Positions 1-8,559 of a stretch of DNA of 64,000 nt are shown here, in pieces. Under the pieces are notes generated by a model that saw only the letters and a list, made by a program, of their open reading frames with translations, had not been told where the DNA came from and searched no databases. Position 1 is the stretch's first letter, and each line of letters opens with the position of its first letter. The translations under genes were made by a program, and so were the position numbers. The stretch comes from Rossellomorea vietnamensis (GTDB lineage: Bacteria; Bacillota; Bacilli; Bacillales; Bacillaceae_B): positions 853 through 64,852 of the forward strand of contig NZ_LIXZ01000015.1 in assembly GCF_001305855.1 (NCBI RefSeq), written 5' to 3'.

Positions 1-2
1 TC

Positions 3-740
3 TCTGAACAAGATGATAATATGTTTAACAATGAGACTGCAGTACTACTTAATGAATTAGCTAAAAAAATTCAGGAGCTTACTAAAGGAAATGATATTTT
101 TTGGGGTTGTCTCATTTCAATTTATAACCAATTACTAAGTCAGGAGAATAAAGACAATACTTTTGATTCAGAAAAGGAAGATAAATTGATTGAAGAAAAT
201 TATCAAAAAGCAATTTTGAATATTACATACAACTTTATTCAAAGTTATATAGATTTTATTACTGAAGAAGCAATTGATGAATTTGATTTTTCAGAAAACG
301 TATCTTTTCTAAATAACGTAGTTATTGATGTCCTTATTAAACATTTTTCCGAGTATAAGAAATTAGATTTTTTCTTAGAGTCCGTACACCTGCTTAAGAT
401 AAAGGAAGTAATTAAAAAATTCTATACAGTTCATGAAAGATCATTGAAAAACTTAGATATCAACCTTTCAGAGGACTTAAACAATGATCAAAAAGAGATA
501 TTAGTAAGGTTAATTTCAAATACTTTAAAGTTGCAAATTGAATTTCATCTTAAAGGTAAATTTGATAGTGAATGTTTAGCGTCACTGACCAAGGATAGTG
601 CCATAGATGATATCATTTGGACTCCGAGGTTAGAAACTCAAAAATTAGAACAATTATCAGAAGGAAAATTAGAGATTAAAAACTTAAATGATTTATTTGA
701 TAACTTATATTATGAGGAGGGTGAAGATATTGATTATTAA
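3..740 (+). CDS. Hypothetical protein, 5' end cut by window edge
   Basis: The reading frame is open to the left window edge: codons from base 3 (S-E-Q-D-D-N) run without a stop into the ATG at 21, and no good ribosome site precedes that ATG, so the real start is probably outside the window. At least 239 residues are visible. The protein is acidic and lysine/glutamate-rich, looks mainly helical, and has no membrane segment or motif I recognise. Its last 11 bases overlap the start of the DGQHR gene, so the two are probably translationally coupled and form one module. The DNA is clearly richer in A+T than the metabolic genes from 9 kb on, which hints at transfer. Function unknown. Confidence 0.6.
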   Translation, partial: SEQDDNMFNNETAVLLNELAKKIQELTKGNDIFWGCLISIYNQLLSQENKDNTFDSEKEDKLIEENYQKAILNITYNFIQSYIDFITEEAIDEFDFSENVSFLNNVVIDVLIKHFSEYKKLDFFLESVHLLKIKEVIKKFYTVHERSLKNLDINLSEDLNNDQKEILVRLISNTLKLQIEFHLKGKFDSECLASLTKDSAIDDIIWTPRLETQKLEQLSEGKLEIKNLNDLFDNLYYEEGEDIDY

Positions 741-1875
741 TGAATTGGTTAGATTAGCACAAAGTAATATAGACATGTTTATGACATCTCTTAAAGTTAA
801 AGAAATTATTAATAATTACGAAGTGGATATACATGAACAAGAAAAGAATCCTCAAGGATATCAAAGACCACCTATCCCTACACATTATCGTGATATAGGC
901 AAATACCTTTTGGATAATAGTAATACTATTTTTCTTCCTACTGCACTTTTAGCTGCGATAGATAAAAGACAAATAATCAAAGAATCTCATAATACTTTAG
1001 AGATTCAAGGAAAAATTAGAATAGTTGATGGACAGCACAGAATAAAAGGCTTTGAATATGCTATTGAGAAAGAAAATAAATTAGGCAGTAATATAAACAA
1101 TAAACTGAGCCAACGTTTAGAAGATTTCCAATTACCCTTAATAATCATGGTAATCGACTTAGAGAATCCAAGTGAGAAAATAAACGAAGTGAGCTCATTT
1201 ATTAATATAAATAGTAAAGGAAAAAAGGTGAGTACTGACCTTGCAATTAATTTGAGAAACGAAATATATAAACTAAATGACGAATACCTGTTAGATGAAA
1301 ATAAGATGCAAGAAAAAATAGCAACAGAAACAACGAAACATTTAACTAATATGAATGATTCCATCTGGACCAATGCAATAAAATTAGTTCCAACAGATAA
1401 GGGAAGAGTCATTAGTTTAAACTTATATAACAAGTCCCTGTTTCCAATTATTAAACAATTAATAGAAGTTTATGAAATTAATAATGATAAAGAAGTTAAT
1501 GATTTGATTAAGCATTTACAGTTATTCATAAATGAGATTTGGAATATAGTTTCTATAGTATGGCCAGGCTGCTTTTCAAACAAAAGATGTAATAAAGATT
1601 ATAATATTCAAAAAGGCATTGGTGTACATGCACTACACCTAATATTAACTGATTGCATCTCTACAAACATTAATAAATTAATTAGTAAAGATAATAATGT
1701 TTCAAATTTAAATGAGTTATTATCACAATCAATTAACTGTTTTAAAGAAGTAATAGATGATAGCAAAGTTACTGAAAAAGATTGGTACACCGGTGGCCGA
1801 TTTAGTGGGTATAATTCAGCTTCTGGATTTAAAAGGGTGAAATATTATATTTTGAATGGTAAATTTCCTAGCTAA
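730..1875 (+). CDS. DGQHR-domain protein (DndB-like)
   Basis: A 381-residue protein carrying the DGQHR signature (IRIVDGQHRIKGFEYA, about residues 95-110), followed by the F-I-N-I-N-S-K-G-K-K segment usual in the DndB-like DGQHR family. These proteins occur in phosphorothioation clusters and other defence loci; DndB itself regulates. No dndACDE genes are visible, so this may be a stand-alone type. The frame is open back to 688, but a GAGGAGG at 714-720 points to the TTG at 730, nine bases downstream, inside the end of the preceding gene. The DNA is A+T-rich. A hairpin terminator follows at 1948. The family call is fairly sure; the role is inferred. Confidence 0.75.
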   Translation: MIINELVRLAQSNIDMFMTSLKVKEIINNYEVDIHEQEKNPQGYQRPPIPTHYRDIGKYLLDNSNTIFLPTALLAAIDKRQIIKESHNTLEIQGKIRIVDGQHRIKGFEYAIEKENKLGSNINNKLSQRLEDFQLPLIIMVIDLENPSEKINEVSSFININSKGKKVSTDLAINLRNEIYKLNDEYLLDENKMQEKIATETTKHLTNMNDSIWTNAIKLVPTDKGRVISLNLYNKSLFPIIKQLIEVYEINNDKEVNDLIKHLQLFINEIWNIVSIVWPGCFSNKRCNKDYNIQKGIGVHALHLILTDCISTNINKLISKDNNVSNLNELLSQSINCFKEVIDDSKVTEKDWYTGGRFSGYNSASGFKRVKYYILNGKFPS

Positions 1876-1947
1876 GTAAATTGCCTGAATCCTCTCTTTG
1901 AACTTAAAAAACATTCAATGGCTTCATACAATTAGTATTTAATGTTA

Positions 1948-1991
1948 GGGACGTTTCTTTGTCTTATATAGAAGAAACGTCCCCTTTTTTA
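1948..1991 (+). terminator. Rho-independent terminator after the DGQHR gene
   Basis: GGGACGTTTCTT pairs with AAGAAACGTCCC across a short A+T loop and is followed by a run of six T. It closes the two-gene unit on its left. The rest of the 1876-2209 gap shows no convincing gene. Confidence 0.8.
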
Positions 1992-2209
1992 TAGTGCCTA
2001 ACATATACCCCACCCTCAATTGCCTTTGTGAGTACTCTGTAAGCTCATACTTTCTCAGCTAATTAGCAAATAGTTTTATATTCCCCTCCAATAAAGAATT
2101 TAGCTCAAAATAGGACCTACCCTCAGGTGAGCAGATATCAAAATTATAGTTTTTTCTATGTTTTAATTTTAAAAAAACTCAAAAGTGAAACTTTCCTAGT
2201 TCTAGATTA

Positions 2210-2533
2210 TTAATCCTCTACACCAATCAATAATACTTTTTTATCAAATGAACCCTTTTTAATACATTTTTTAAGTCGAATGTCTTCAATCTCCACTAGA
2301 CTCGTATCATGAGACTTGGCAAACGCATGAACAACCTCCATCAGATCAGCCAATTCTTCTATTGCCTCTTCCCTATTTTCTGCATCGTGGTATTCCTCTA
2401 ATTCTTCAAAGCTCTTGTTCTTCAATTCAATTAGATACTCCTGTTCGGAAAGAATTCTTGTTGTAAAAGTCTTTCCAGTTGCTTCAATGATCTCTGGTAT
2501 TTTATCCCGAACAAGTTTATTATAAGTAGGCAT
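2210..2533 (-). CDS. MazG-like nucleoside triphosphate pyrophosphohydrolase
   Basis: A 107-residue protein beginning MPTYNKLVRDKIPEI, the typical start of small phosphoribosyl-ATP-pyrophosphohydrolase-like/MazG-fold proteins. The metal-binding helices show as E-E-A-I-E-E-L-A-D-L-M-E-V. The family splits NTPs or dNTPs to the monophosphate and pyrophosphate; the substrate here is unknown. Of two ATGs, the second (2533) sits seven bases after GGAGG and is preferred over the one at 2539. It lies 36 bases downstream of the helicase-nuclease gene on the same strand, so the two are probably one operon. That pairing suggests a role in nucleotide control during phage attack rather than plain house-cleaning, but this is inference. 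Confidence 0.75.
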   Translation of the reverse strand: MPTYNKLVRDKIPEIIEATGKTFTTRILSEQEYLIELKNKSFEELEEYHDAENREEAIEELADLMEVVHAFAKSHDTSLVEIEDIRLKKCIKKGSFDKKVLLIGVED

Positions 2534-2569
2534 TAACATTCCTCCAATAGATGTAGTTTTCCAACCTAA

Positions 2570-4510
2570 TTAATAATCAGCTTTCCCCTCAGCAACCATA
2601 CCTCCACCTCTAAAAAACTCATTCCCACCATAATCCCGACTACTCTCTTCAAACCGCTCTCTAAAATACTCTCCAAGCTTAGGATCCGTACAATACACAT
2701 AGCAGCCCTTCTGCCCACGAGTCATCAACGTTCGATACGTGTTCCGAATAATCTCATCTGCTACCTTCTCAGCTCTCTCTGGATCTTCCTTCAGCATTTT
2801 CTTTATACCCTTCAATGAAGAATCAGTCTTAGCTCTTTCGGTGTGATCTGTAATCACCTGGCCGGCTTCATATCTCATGTCATCACCTATGATCACCCCT
2901 ACGTATTCAAACTCCAGACCTTGACATGTATGGATGCAGCCGGCTTCTTTGACAGAATTGACATCAATTGCCCAGGTGGCTGAATTATCGAGGTTCCAGC
3001 TCATCTTGAAATCGTATTCATCTAGAACAATGTCGTGATAATCCGTATTGCTCTTTCCCTCTTTGTCCCAGTTCCAGCAGTAGCCTGCAACCATGCGGGA
3101 TTTGTTGTTGGCATTTTTTCTCTCAATTTCGTTTCTCAGTTCATTCGGATCGTTGAAAACCCGGAAATCATATTGGCTGCCGATATAATGAGCGTTTGCT
3201 GTTGTTCTAATCTGAAGAACGTCATCTAGCCATGCTAAGTAACCATCGGAGCCACTGCAGCGAAATTGAGATTCGAGGTTCATGATTGTGAGCGGTGCAT
3301 TGTTTTCTTTCGCAAATCGTTCAATTTCTTTAAGACTCCCATGATCCTTTAACGTGACCTGCTGTCTTTCATCAATGAAGAAGATGGAAAGCTTTGATGC
3401 TTCGATGATTTCCTTTGTTTGATTTTCACCGAGGTGCTGGAACATCCCAGATTTAAGATTCAGTCGGTGGGCTTCATCCACGATTAGCGCATCAAACTCA
3501 TCCCTAGGAGCATCGAAGTAGCTTCCGGATCCTTTAAACAAATTATCAATATGTCCCTTCTTGAAATCTTTCTTCAGCTTAGTAGAGTAAATGTTTCGAG
3601 GTGCCGCGTTCTTCGTAACATACTGACAAACCATGCTGAGATTGGTAAGGTGGACCAATAGATTGATAGCGAGAACCGATTTCCCAGTACCCGGACCACC
3701 TTGAACGACCAGGACCTGCTTTGTATTTGTCCGAAGAGCTTCTTTTGCCAAGTGAATGGCTTCCTCATACACCACTTTCTGATCATCAATCATCACAAAC
3801 TCGTCGTTCCCCTTGAGCATTTGATTCAACGAATCCTGAAGTGACTTTGATGGCCGGATAAGACCATTCTCTATTTTATAAAGGTTCTCCTTGTTATCCC
3901 CAACCTGAATATAGCGCTTAATGAAGTCCCGGAGCTTCTTCGCCTGTCCCTTCACAAAGACGGGAGCCTGCTCGATATAATACTCATAAACCGGATCTGT
4001 CAGGGGATCCTCTTCCCCCTGATTCAAGTAATTATGTAAGTATGCACAAGGATATAGCTCCATCTCTGCGCTTTGAGCATTCTCATTATAGTCCTTGATA
4101 AGAGAAGCATACGACCAAGCCTGATAGGAAGGATGAGTCGTCTCCACCAGCCCTCGATTCATCGCAGTCTTTACAATCGCTTCCTTCCCCCTGATCACTT
4201 CAACAGACTCCCACTGTTTCAGCTCTACAATCACGATAGAATTCTTCTCCCCATCCTTCCCAGAGATTAGAAAATCCACCCGGCGTGACGTATGCGGAAT
4301 CTTAAACTCAATCGCCACCCCGGCGTCACTAGGAATCTCTTGATCACTAAGGACACGATACATGTACTGCATCGAATTGTCCCACGAGCGAACCTCCCGC
4401 TCATTGATCTTTCCAATCTTCGACGTGTAATTGCTGCATATATTATTGACGAGTTCATCATGAAAAACATCTTCCAGAAACTCTTGTTTAGTAGCTTCAT
4501 ATACGATCAT
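2570..4510 (-). CDS. PD-(D/E)XK nuclease fused to Schlafen-type (DUF2075) helicase
   Basis: 646 residues. The N-terminal third holds a nuclease-like core: VDFLISG, then IVIVELKQW about 20 residues later, matching the D-(x)n-E-x-K pattern. The rest is an SF1-like ATPase of the DUF2075/Schlafen group-3 type: Walker A in VVQGGPGTGKS (about residue 270), Walker B in ALIVDEAHRLN (about 340), an arginine-bearing motif in NLESQFRCSGSDGYL, and C-terminal HTCQGLEFEYVG and RTLMTRGQKG. The ATG at 4510 has AAAGG nine bases upstream. It heads a two-gene operon with the MazG-like protein and faces a divergent XRE regulator. Likely a DNA- or RNA-cleaving, ATP-driven enzyme, plausibly antiviral; the substrate cannot be read from sequence. 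Confidence 0.8.
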   Translation of the reverse strand: MIVYEATKQEFLEDVFHDELVNNICSNYTSKIGKINEREVRSWDNSMQYMYRVLSDQEIPSDAGVAIEFKIPHTSRRVDFLISGKDGEKNSIVIVELKQWESVEVIRGKEAIVKTAMNRGLVETTHPSYQAWSYASLIKDYNENAQSAEMELYPCAYLHNYLNQGEEDPLTDPVYEYYIEQAPVFVKGQAKKLRDFIKRYIQVGDNKENLYKIENGLIRPSKSLQDSLNQMLKGNDEFVMIDDQKVVYEEAIHLAKEALRTNTKQVLVVQGGPGTGKSVLAINLLVHLTNLSMVCQYVTKNAAPRNIYSTKLKKDFKKGHIDNLFKGSGSYFDAPRDEFDALIVDEAHRLNLKSGMFQHLGENQTKEIIEASKLSIFFIDERQQVTLKDHGSLKEIERFAKENNAPLTIMNLESQFRCSGSDGYLAWLDDVLQIRTTANAHYIGSQYDFRVFNDPNELRNEIERKNANNKSRMVAGYCWNWDKEGKSNTDYHDIVLDEYDFKMSWNLDNSATWAIDVNSVKEAGCIHTCQGLEFEYVGVIIGDDMRYEAGQVITDHTERAKTDSSLKGIKKMLKEDPERAEKVADEIIRNTYRTLMTRGQKGCYVYCTDPKLGEYFRERFEESSRDYGGNEFFRGGGMVAEGKADY

Positions 4511-4726
4511 ATTCGTCAGCCTTTCGTCTAACAGTATATTCCTATTATTTAGTTAAATATGGGATTTAGCAAGAGTAGTGCTAGTTTATGTATATAATTC
4601 CACCTTGCCTAATGCTGTATATAGAAAAATTACATTTAAAATACCATTTATTTCAATAAGTTGACGACCTGTCCGTTCCAAGCCATTTTTCACCATTTGA
4701 TAATGGTGGTAAAAGGGGTCAAAGTA

Positions 4727-5041
4727 TTGGAGAAACCATTAACAGAACGGGAATTATACGGGAAGTACATATCCATTTTATTACGATTAAGACGGAACGA
4801 TATGGGTTATACTCAGGCAGAACTAGAAGAAAAAGCAGGCCTGGCTAGAACCACCATAAGCAATATTGAACGGGGTAAACGAACCCCTGAGTCTTATACC
4901 CTTTCGAAAATTGCAATAGCATTAGGAATCAGCCTGGACCGCTTAAATGAAGAAGTGTGGGAGAACGTAAAAAAGCATAAAGACAATAAGTCTTCTGCAT
5001 TAAAACACCAATACTCCGATTTATTCTATAGAGGTGATTGA
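4727..5041 (+). CDS. XRE-family helix-turn-helix regulator
   Basis: About 104 residues with a Cro/CI-type helix-turn-helix: GYTQAELEEKAGL, then ARTTISNIERGKRTPE, then LSKIAIALGISLDRL. The frame is open back to 4661, but AAAAGGGG at 4711-4718 lies eight bases before the in-frame TTG at 4727, giving a start just before EKPLTERELYGKY, which fits the domain better. It is divergent from the helicase-nuclease operon and overlaps the ribosome site of the small gene that follows. A local repressor of the neighbouring accessory genes is the natural guess; no operator was pinned down. Confidence 0.8.
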   Translation: MEKPLTERELYGKYISILLRLRRNDMGYTQAELEEKAGLARTTISNIERGKRTPESYTLSKIAIALGISLDRLNEEVWENVKKHKDNKSSALKHQYSDLFYRGD

Positions 5042-5042
5042 G

Positions 5043-5240
5043 ATGAAGAAGCAGGAATTTGTTTTAATGAAGGATAAGCAGGTTTATAGCTTTAAAATTG
5101 TTGGTTTTGATGATAAGAATGCTTATGGGGAGATTTATTTTACGGAGAATGATAGATCTACCTCTATATTTAGGGGTTCGGATGTGAGGGAAGTTATTAG
5201 GTTGGTGAAGAAGGAAAGCAGTGGCTTATGGGGAGGGTAA
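5043..5240 (+). CDS. Small hypothetical protein coupled to the XRE regulator
   Basis: 65 residues (MKKQEFVLMKDKQVYSF...), rich in beta-strand-forming residues and charged, with no signal peptide or known motif. GAGGTG at 5031-5036, inside the last codons of the XRE gene, is six bases before the ATG at 5043, so the two are translationally coupled. The last codons form the first half of the terminator hairpin at 5215. Function unknown; it could modulate the regulator. Confidence 0.6.
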   Translation: MKKQEFVLMKDKQVYSFKIVGFDDKNAYGEIYFTENDRSTSIFRGSDVREVIRLVKKESSGLWGG

Positions 5241-5255
5241 GCCACTGCTTTCTTT
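5215..5255. terminator. Hairpin terminator shared by convergent genes
   Basis: AAAGCAGTGGCTTA pairs with TAAGCCACTGCTTT, followed by TCTTTTAT on the plus strand. It overlaps the final codons of the 65-residue gene and touches the end of the EVE-HNH gene, so it probably serves both directions. Confidence 0.75.
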
Positions 5256-6682
5256 TATATTTTAATAATAGATTCTTTCTTTCTAATACGCTCTCTCAAT
5301 TCCTCTACCGTTAAATACGCTCCATCCTCTTTCCTATGAAGCATCGCATGACAATTCGGACACACAGGAATCAAATCTTCTATCGGCTTCACCTGGCAAC
5401 CCTTCTGAATTTCATTAAGGGGTGTAAGGTGATGGACATGAATGAACTCTCTCCCCACTTCCCCATATGTATCTTCGAAGTTCATCATACATACCTGGCA
5501 CTTGGCACTATAATGATCGATACATTGCTTACGGGCAAGTGGATTGCGTTCATATGAATTAACAGTAATCCTTCTTTGCTCTCCTTCCCACATTTCCGGC
5601 ACTACATCAGGGTAAACCTCAGCTGATAAATCCTTTTGAAAGAACGACATAATGTAGTCACGAAGCTCACCAGTAAGTTTCATGGATCCCTGGATATTTC
5701 CTTTCAACCCATGCTCTCTTAATTGATAAAGTGACAAACCGTCAGTATCAACCACATCAACCAAGCGGATACGCGTCTTGTCTCCACCAATGGATTGATC
5801 ATACTTCTCTGGATCTACCCAAAACGACTTATCATAGATCGTATCATCCGTTTGAACCAATCCCTCTATTACTTCCACCTTATATCTGACCTTTTTGACA
5901 CTACCTGAAACATACAAAAATAAGATATCACCATTTTCATAGTTGAAGGAACGTTTCCAGTCAAGGTATTCAAATTGGACGAATGCCCTTTCCAAGTCAT
6001 ATTCGTTTGGATTCGCCGGCACCAACCAGATACGGCGGGCATTCTTATGGTCCCCGTCCTCTAACTCCTGGCGACGATCTGTAGCTATCTCTGGTGGCGC
6101 TATAAAACGATACTCGTCCCCTTCGAAATGGTAGGGAATATTATAAACATATCCCCTCTCGACGGGATCATAGCATTTTGACTTCTTTATATTGAGATGA
6201 TCAGCAAGGTAGCCTGCAGCTTCTTGAATATTAGTAGCTTCATTTAATAGTTGATTATTTTTGCTAATGGTGATGGGAGTGGGCATTGGTTGTCTCCTTA
6301 TATACTTCGGATTCACCTTAACTTTCTCATTAGTATAATGTTTTCTCCAATAATAATTATCTCTACTGGAATTATTATTACAGATAGTTGTAAGCTCATC
6401 CTGAATGTTCTTATTTTCAAAAACAAAATAATCTCTGTATTTCTGAGTGCTGAGCATGCTCATAAAGGAGTATCCATATGTTGAATGATTATGGATGCCT
6501 GCCGTCCCTTTGGGTATAAGATCAGCTATCTCCTTTATTCTAAAACTGCCCATCATATCTTTCTGTTGATTTTCAACTTCCATCAAGAAGCTTACAAATA
6601 ACTTATCTCCGTTTACTCTATTTTCAATATTACTTGTAGAAAACAGATGAAAATCTCTGCAATCCCAATCAAATTCCACCAT
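5255..6682 (-). CDS. EVE-domain / HNH endonuclease (putative modification-dependent restriction enzyme)
   Basis: 475 residues. The C-terminus is an HNH nuclease: C-x-x-C in CQVCMMNF, HVHHLTPLNEI, then LIPVCPNCHAMLH. The middle (about 210-350) looks like an EVE/PUA-like domain: RRIWLVPANPNEYDLERAF, then GDILFLYVSG, then a terminal L-x-G-E-L-R-D-Y stretch. EVE domains bind modified cytosines in restriction proteins, so a type IV-like enzyme cutting modified phage DNA is plausible. The N-terminal 130 residues are unfamiliar. The start is the ATG at 6682, five bases after GAGGAGG; the GTG three bases upstream is too close. It lies 12 bases after the second HNH gene, so the two are co-transcribed. 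Confidence 0.75.
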   Translation of the reverse strand: MVEFDWDCRDFHLFSTSNIENRVNGDKLFVSFLMEVENQQKDMMGSFRIKEIADLIPKGTAGIHNHSTYGYSFMSMLSTQKYRDYFVFENKNIQDELTTICNNNSSRDNYYWRKHYTNEKVKVNPKYIRRQPMPTPITISKNNQLLNEATNIQEAAGYLADHLNIKKSKCYDPVERGYVYNIPYHFEGDEYRFIAPPEIATDRRQELEDGDHKNARRIWLVPANPNEYDLERAFVQFEYLDWKRSFNYENGDILFLYVSGSVKKVRYKVEVIEGLVQTDDTIYDKSFWVDPEKYDQSIGGDKTRIRLVDVVDTDGLSLYQLREHGLKGNIQGSMKLTGELRDYIMSFFQKDLSAEVYPDVVPEMWEGEQRRITVNSYERNPLARKQCIDHYSAKCQVCMMNFEDTYGEVGREFIHVHHLTPLNEIQKGCQVKPIEDLIPVCPNCHAMLHRKEDGAYLTVEELRERIRKKESIIKI

Positions 6683-6694
6683 CACTACCTCCTC

Positions 6695-7633
6695 TTATAC
6701 TAATTCTGCTTTATTCAACTCAATCCACTTGATTAGATGTTTTTTACTGGGTTCGTACCATTGAGAACATAAATAGTATTCTCTCTCCATTATTCTAATC
6801 GGAGAAGAATAATATCGATTACGACCCTTTTCATCTTTAATTTGTTGTTTAACATCGTACGAATAATCCAGTGGCTTCAGTAATGGGAAACTTAGATTGA
6901 ATGCTTTCTTTGAATATGAAGCAGTTGTTAATCGTGCAATCTCTTTTTCTGGGACACTATTCGATTCCAGTATTTCTCTTAAAGTGGTTTTCGCCAAAAC
7001 ACCCACCTTCTTTTCAAAAGGTTCCCCTGCATTTATTACCTCCTCAGACTGGCTTACATGTTCGTTTGATGGATTCTTCAAAACTTGTCTTTGAACTTCC
7101 AGTTTAATCTTGTCCGATAGAATCTGACTCTCTCTCATCAACTGATGGATTCGATCACAATTTCTCCAGTGCTCTTCCCATGTTTCAGGATCAACGATTT
7201 CATCAAACTCCACTTTCGTAGGTTTACTCCATTTTTCAAAGGAATCCAGTCTGCTAATGATTTCAGTGATGTTCTTAATACCCCGTGTATACGGAGAAAG
7301 TTTTGCACCAATCAGGATCCATTCCCTCCAACTTGAGTTACCCTTGGATTGATTGCATTTCCCACAAGCTGGAACCAAGTTCTGTATTTCAGAAATATAT
7401 CCTGTCGGCCGCTTATTTTGCACCAATGGACGGAAATGATCCCATTCTGTGTGACGATCCCCGCAGTAAGCACACATGATTGCATCATTCATACCTAATA
7501 AAGTTAACACTTCATTAATTTCTTGGTCAGTTGGTTGTATACAAGGAATAATTCCATTGATAAATGAATTGGTTATGCTGGAAGATCTCCCGTTGATTTT
7601 TACTGGAACAGGCATTTTGAAAAATGATGACAT
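6695..7633 (-). CDS. HNH endonuclease, partner of the EVE-HNH protein
   Basis: 312 residues with an HNH nuclease near the N-terminus (about 50-105): CAYCGDRHTEWDHFRPL, then LVPACGKCNQSKGN, giving two C-x-x-C zinc knuckles and the W-D-H metal site. About 200 further residues, charged and partly helical with no recognised domain, may bind DNA or the partner. GGGAG lies eight bases before the ATG. It is the first gene of a two-gene operon with the EVE-HNH protein and is divergent from the membrane-anchored protein at 7755. Two different HNH nucleases in one operon is unusual and suggests a two-subunit restriction system. Confidence 0.75.
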   Translation of the reverse strand: MSSFFKMPVPVKINGRSSSITNSFINGIIPCIQPTDQEINEVLTLLGMNDAIMCAYCGDRHTEWDHFRPLVQNKRPTGYISEIQNLVPACGKCNQSKGNSSWREWILIGAKLSPYTRGIKNITEIISRLDSFEKWSKPTKVEFDEIVDPETWEEHWRNCDRIHQLMRESQILSDKIKLEVQRQVLKNPSNEHVSQSEEVINAGEPFEKKVGVLAKTTLREILESNSVPEKEIARLTTASYSKKAFNLSFPLLKPLDYSYDVKQQIKDEKGRNRYYSSPIRIMEREYYLCSQWYEPSKKHLIKWIELNKAELV

Positions 7634-7690
7634 AGGCTAAGCTCCCTATCTATTAATTTGTCTAATATTATCAAAATTTGCAATTACAAC

Positions 7691-7765
7691 ATGTAATATT
7701 ATGGTAACATAAAAGGAGTATTTTACTAGTATCGAATGAAACGAGGAACCATTAATGCCTATAGC
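7691..7765 (+). repeat. Leader segment, copy 1 of a 75-bp duplication
   Basis: From ATGTAATATTATGGTAACAT through the ribosome site (ACGAGGAACC) and the first codons of the 7755 gene. A near-identical copy lies at 27509-27582. The conserved part covers the expected promoter and leader. Confidence 0.85.
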
Positions 7766-8369
7766 AGAAAGAGACTACTGGAATGATGATCGATATAGAC
7801 CTAAAAGCAATAAAGCCCCCAAATGGTCATGGGGAGTCATCGGATTCATCCTCCTGGCGTTGTTCGCCAGCGGATTACCAATGAAGATTTACAACGAAAT
7901 CACAATCCAGCAGGAACAAAAAATACGAAGCTATCTGCAGGAGCGCGAGCAATACTTCAGTTCCAGCGATCAAAGCTTCAAACAGCTGATGACTAAGATC
8001 AATGCTGCCAATGGAAACCTTTCACCCCTGGCACTCGACATTAACGAAACCAATATGATGCTCACTCAAAATTATCAGAAACTGATTGACCTCAATCCTC
8101 CGCGGGAATTTAAGGAGCTACATAACAAAACCGTCGAACTGTACGTCATCAAACAGGCTGCCGTCGACTATCTGATGTCCTCAGCAAATGCCAACACCTA
8201 TCATTCTGAAATACTCTCTACTTATATAGAAGAAAGTAATCAAATGATGAGTGACTTACGTCCATTGATGATTGAAGGATTGCAGAAAGCCGACCTGCGT
8301 TATCGTATTGAGCAGGATGGGACGTTGACGTATTGGGTGAAGGATCATTATGGGGGGAGATTGGAGTAG
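7755..8369 (+). CDS. Membrane-anchored hypothetical protein
   Basis: 204 residues: a short charged N-terminus (MPIAERDYWNDDRYRPKSN), one membrane helix at about 25-45 (WGVIGFILLALFASGLPM), then a helical, probably coiled extracytoplasmic domain (EITIQQEQKIRSYLQEREQY and on). No known domain recognised; it resembles secreted Bacillus proteins with a four-helix look. The start has GAGG eight bases upstream. Its leader and first codons are duplicated at 27.5 kb, so a paralogue probably once existed there. Function unknown. Confidence 0.65.
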   Translation: MPIAERDYWNDDRYRPKSNKAPKWSWGVIGFILLALFASGLPMKIYNEITIQQEQKIRSYLQEREQYFSSSDQSFKQLMTKINAANGNLSPLALDINETNMMLTQNYQKLIDLNPPREFKELHNKTVELYVIKQAAVDYLMSSANANTYHSEILSTYIEESNQMMSDLRPLMIEGLQKADLRYRIEQDGTLTYWVKDHYGGRLE

Positions 8370-8380
8370 GAACATCTGTT

Positions 8381-8425
8381 AAAGGTCCGTCTTTTAGCAA
8401 ATGAGCATGCTAAGGGGCGGACCTT
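8381..8425. terminator. AAGGTCCG hairpin
   Basis: AAGGTCCG and TTAGCA arms pair with TGCTAA and CGGACCTT. It sits just past the stop at 8369 but lacks a clear T-run. It belongs to a small family with the hairpins at 9403 and 63476. Confidence 0.55.
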
Positions 8426-8559
8426 CGTCAATATTAAGAATTCCTATGCAAAGCTATGGCCGTTCTGAAAAGAATGATCTGTCTCGTCCTGACCCCTGGC
8501 ACTCACATCTTCGTAAATATATACGATAATAACAGTATCAAACCACCAAGGAGAAATTC

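Noticed and set aside
688-729. ATG at 688 as the start of the DGQHR gene
   Set aside because: It has no ribosome site and would overlap the preceding gene by 53 bases; the TTG at 730 has a strong GAGGAGG at correct spacing.
1005-1433. A 142-codon hydrophobic minus-strand frame
   Set aside because: It is the antisense of the DGQHR gene; A+T-rich coding DNA often gives hydrophobic antisense frames.
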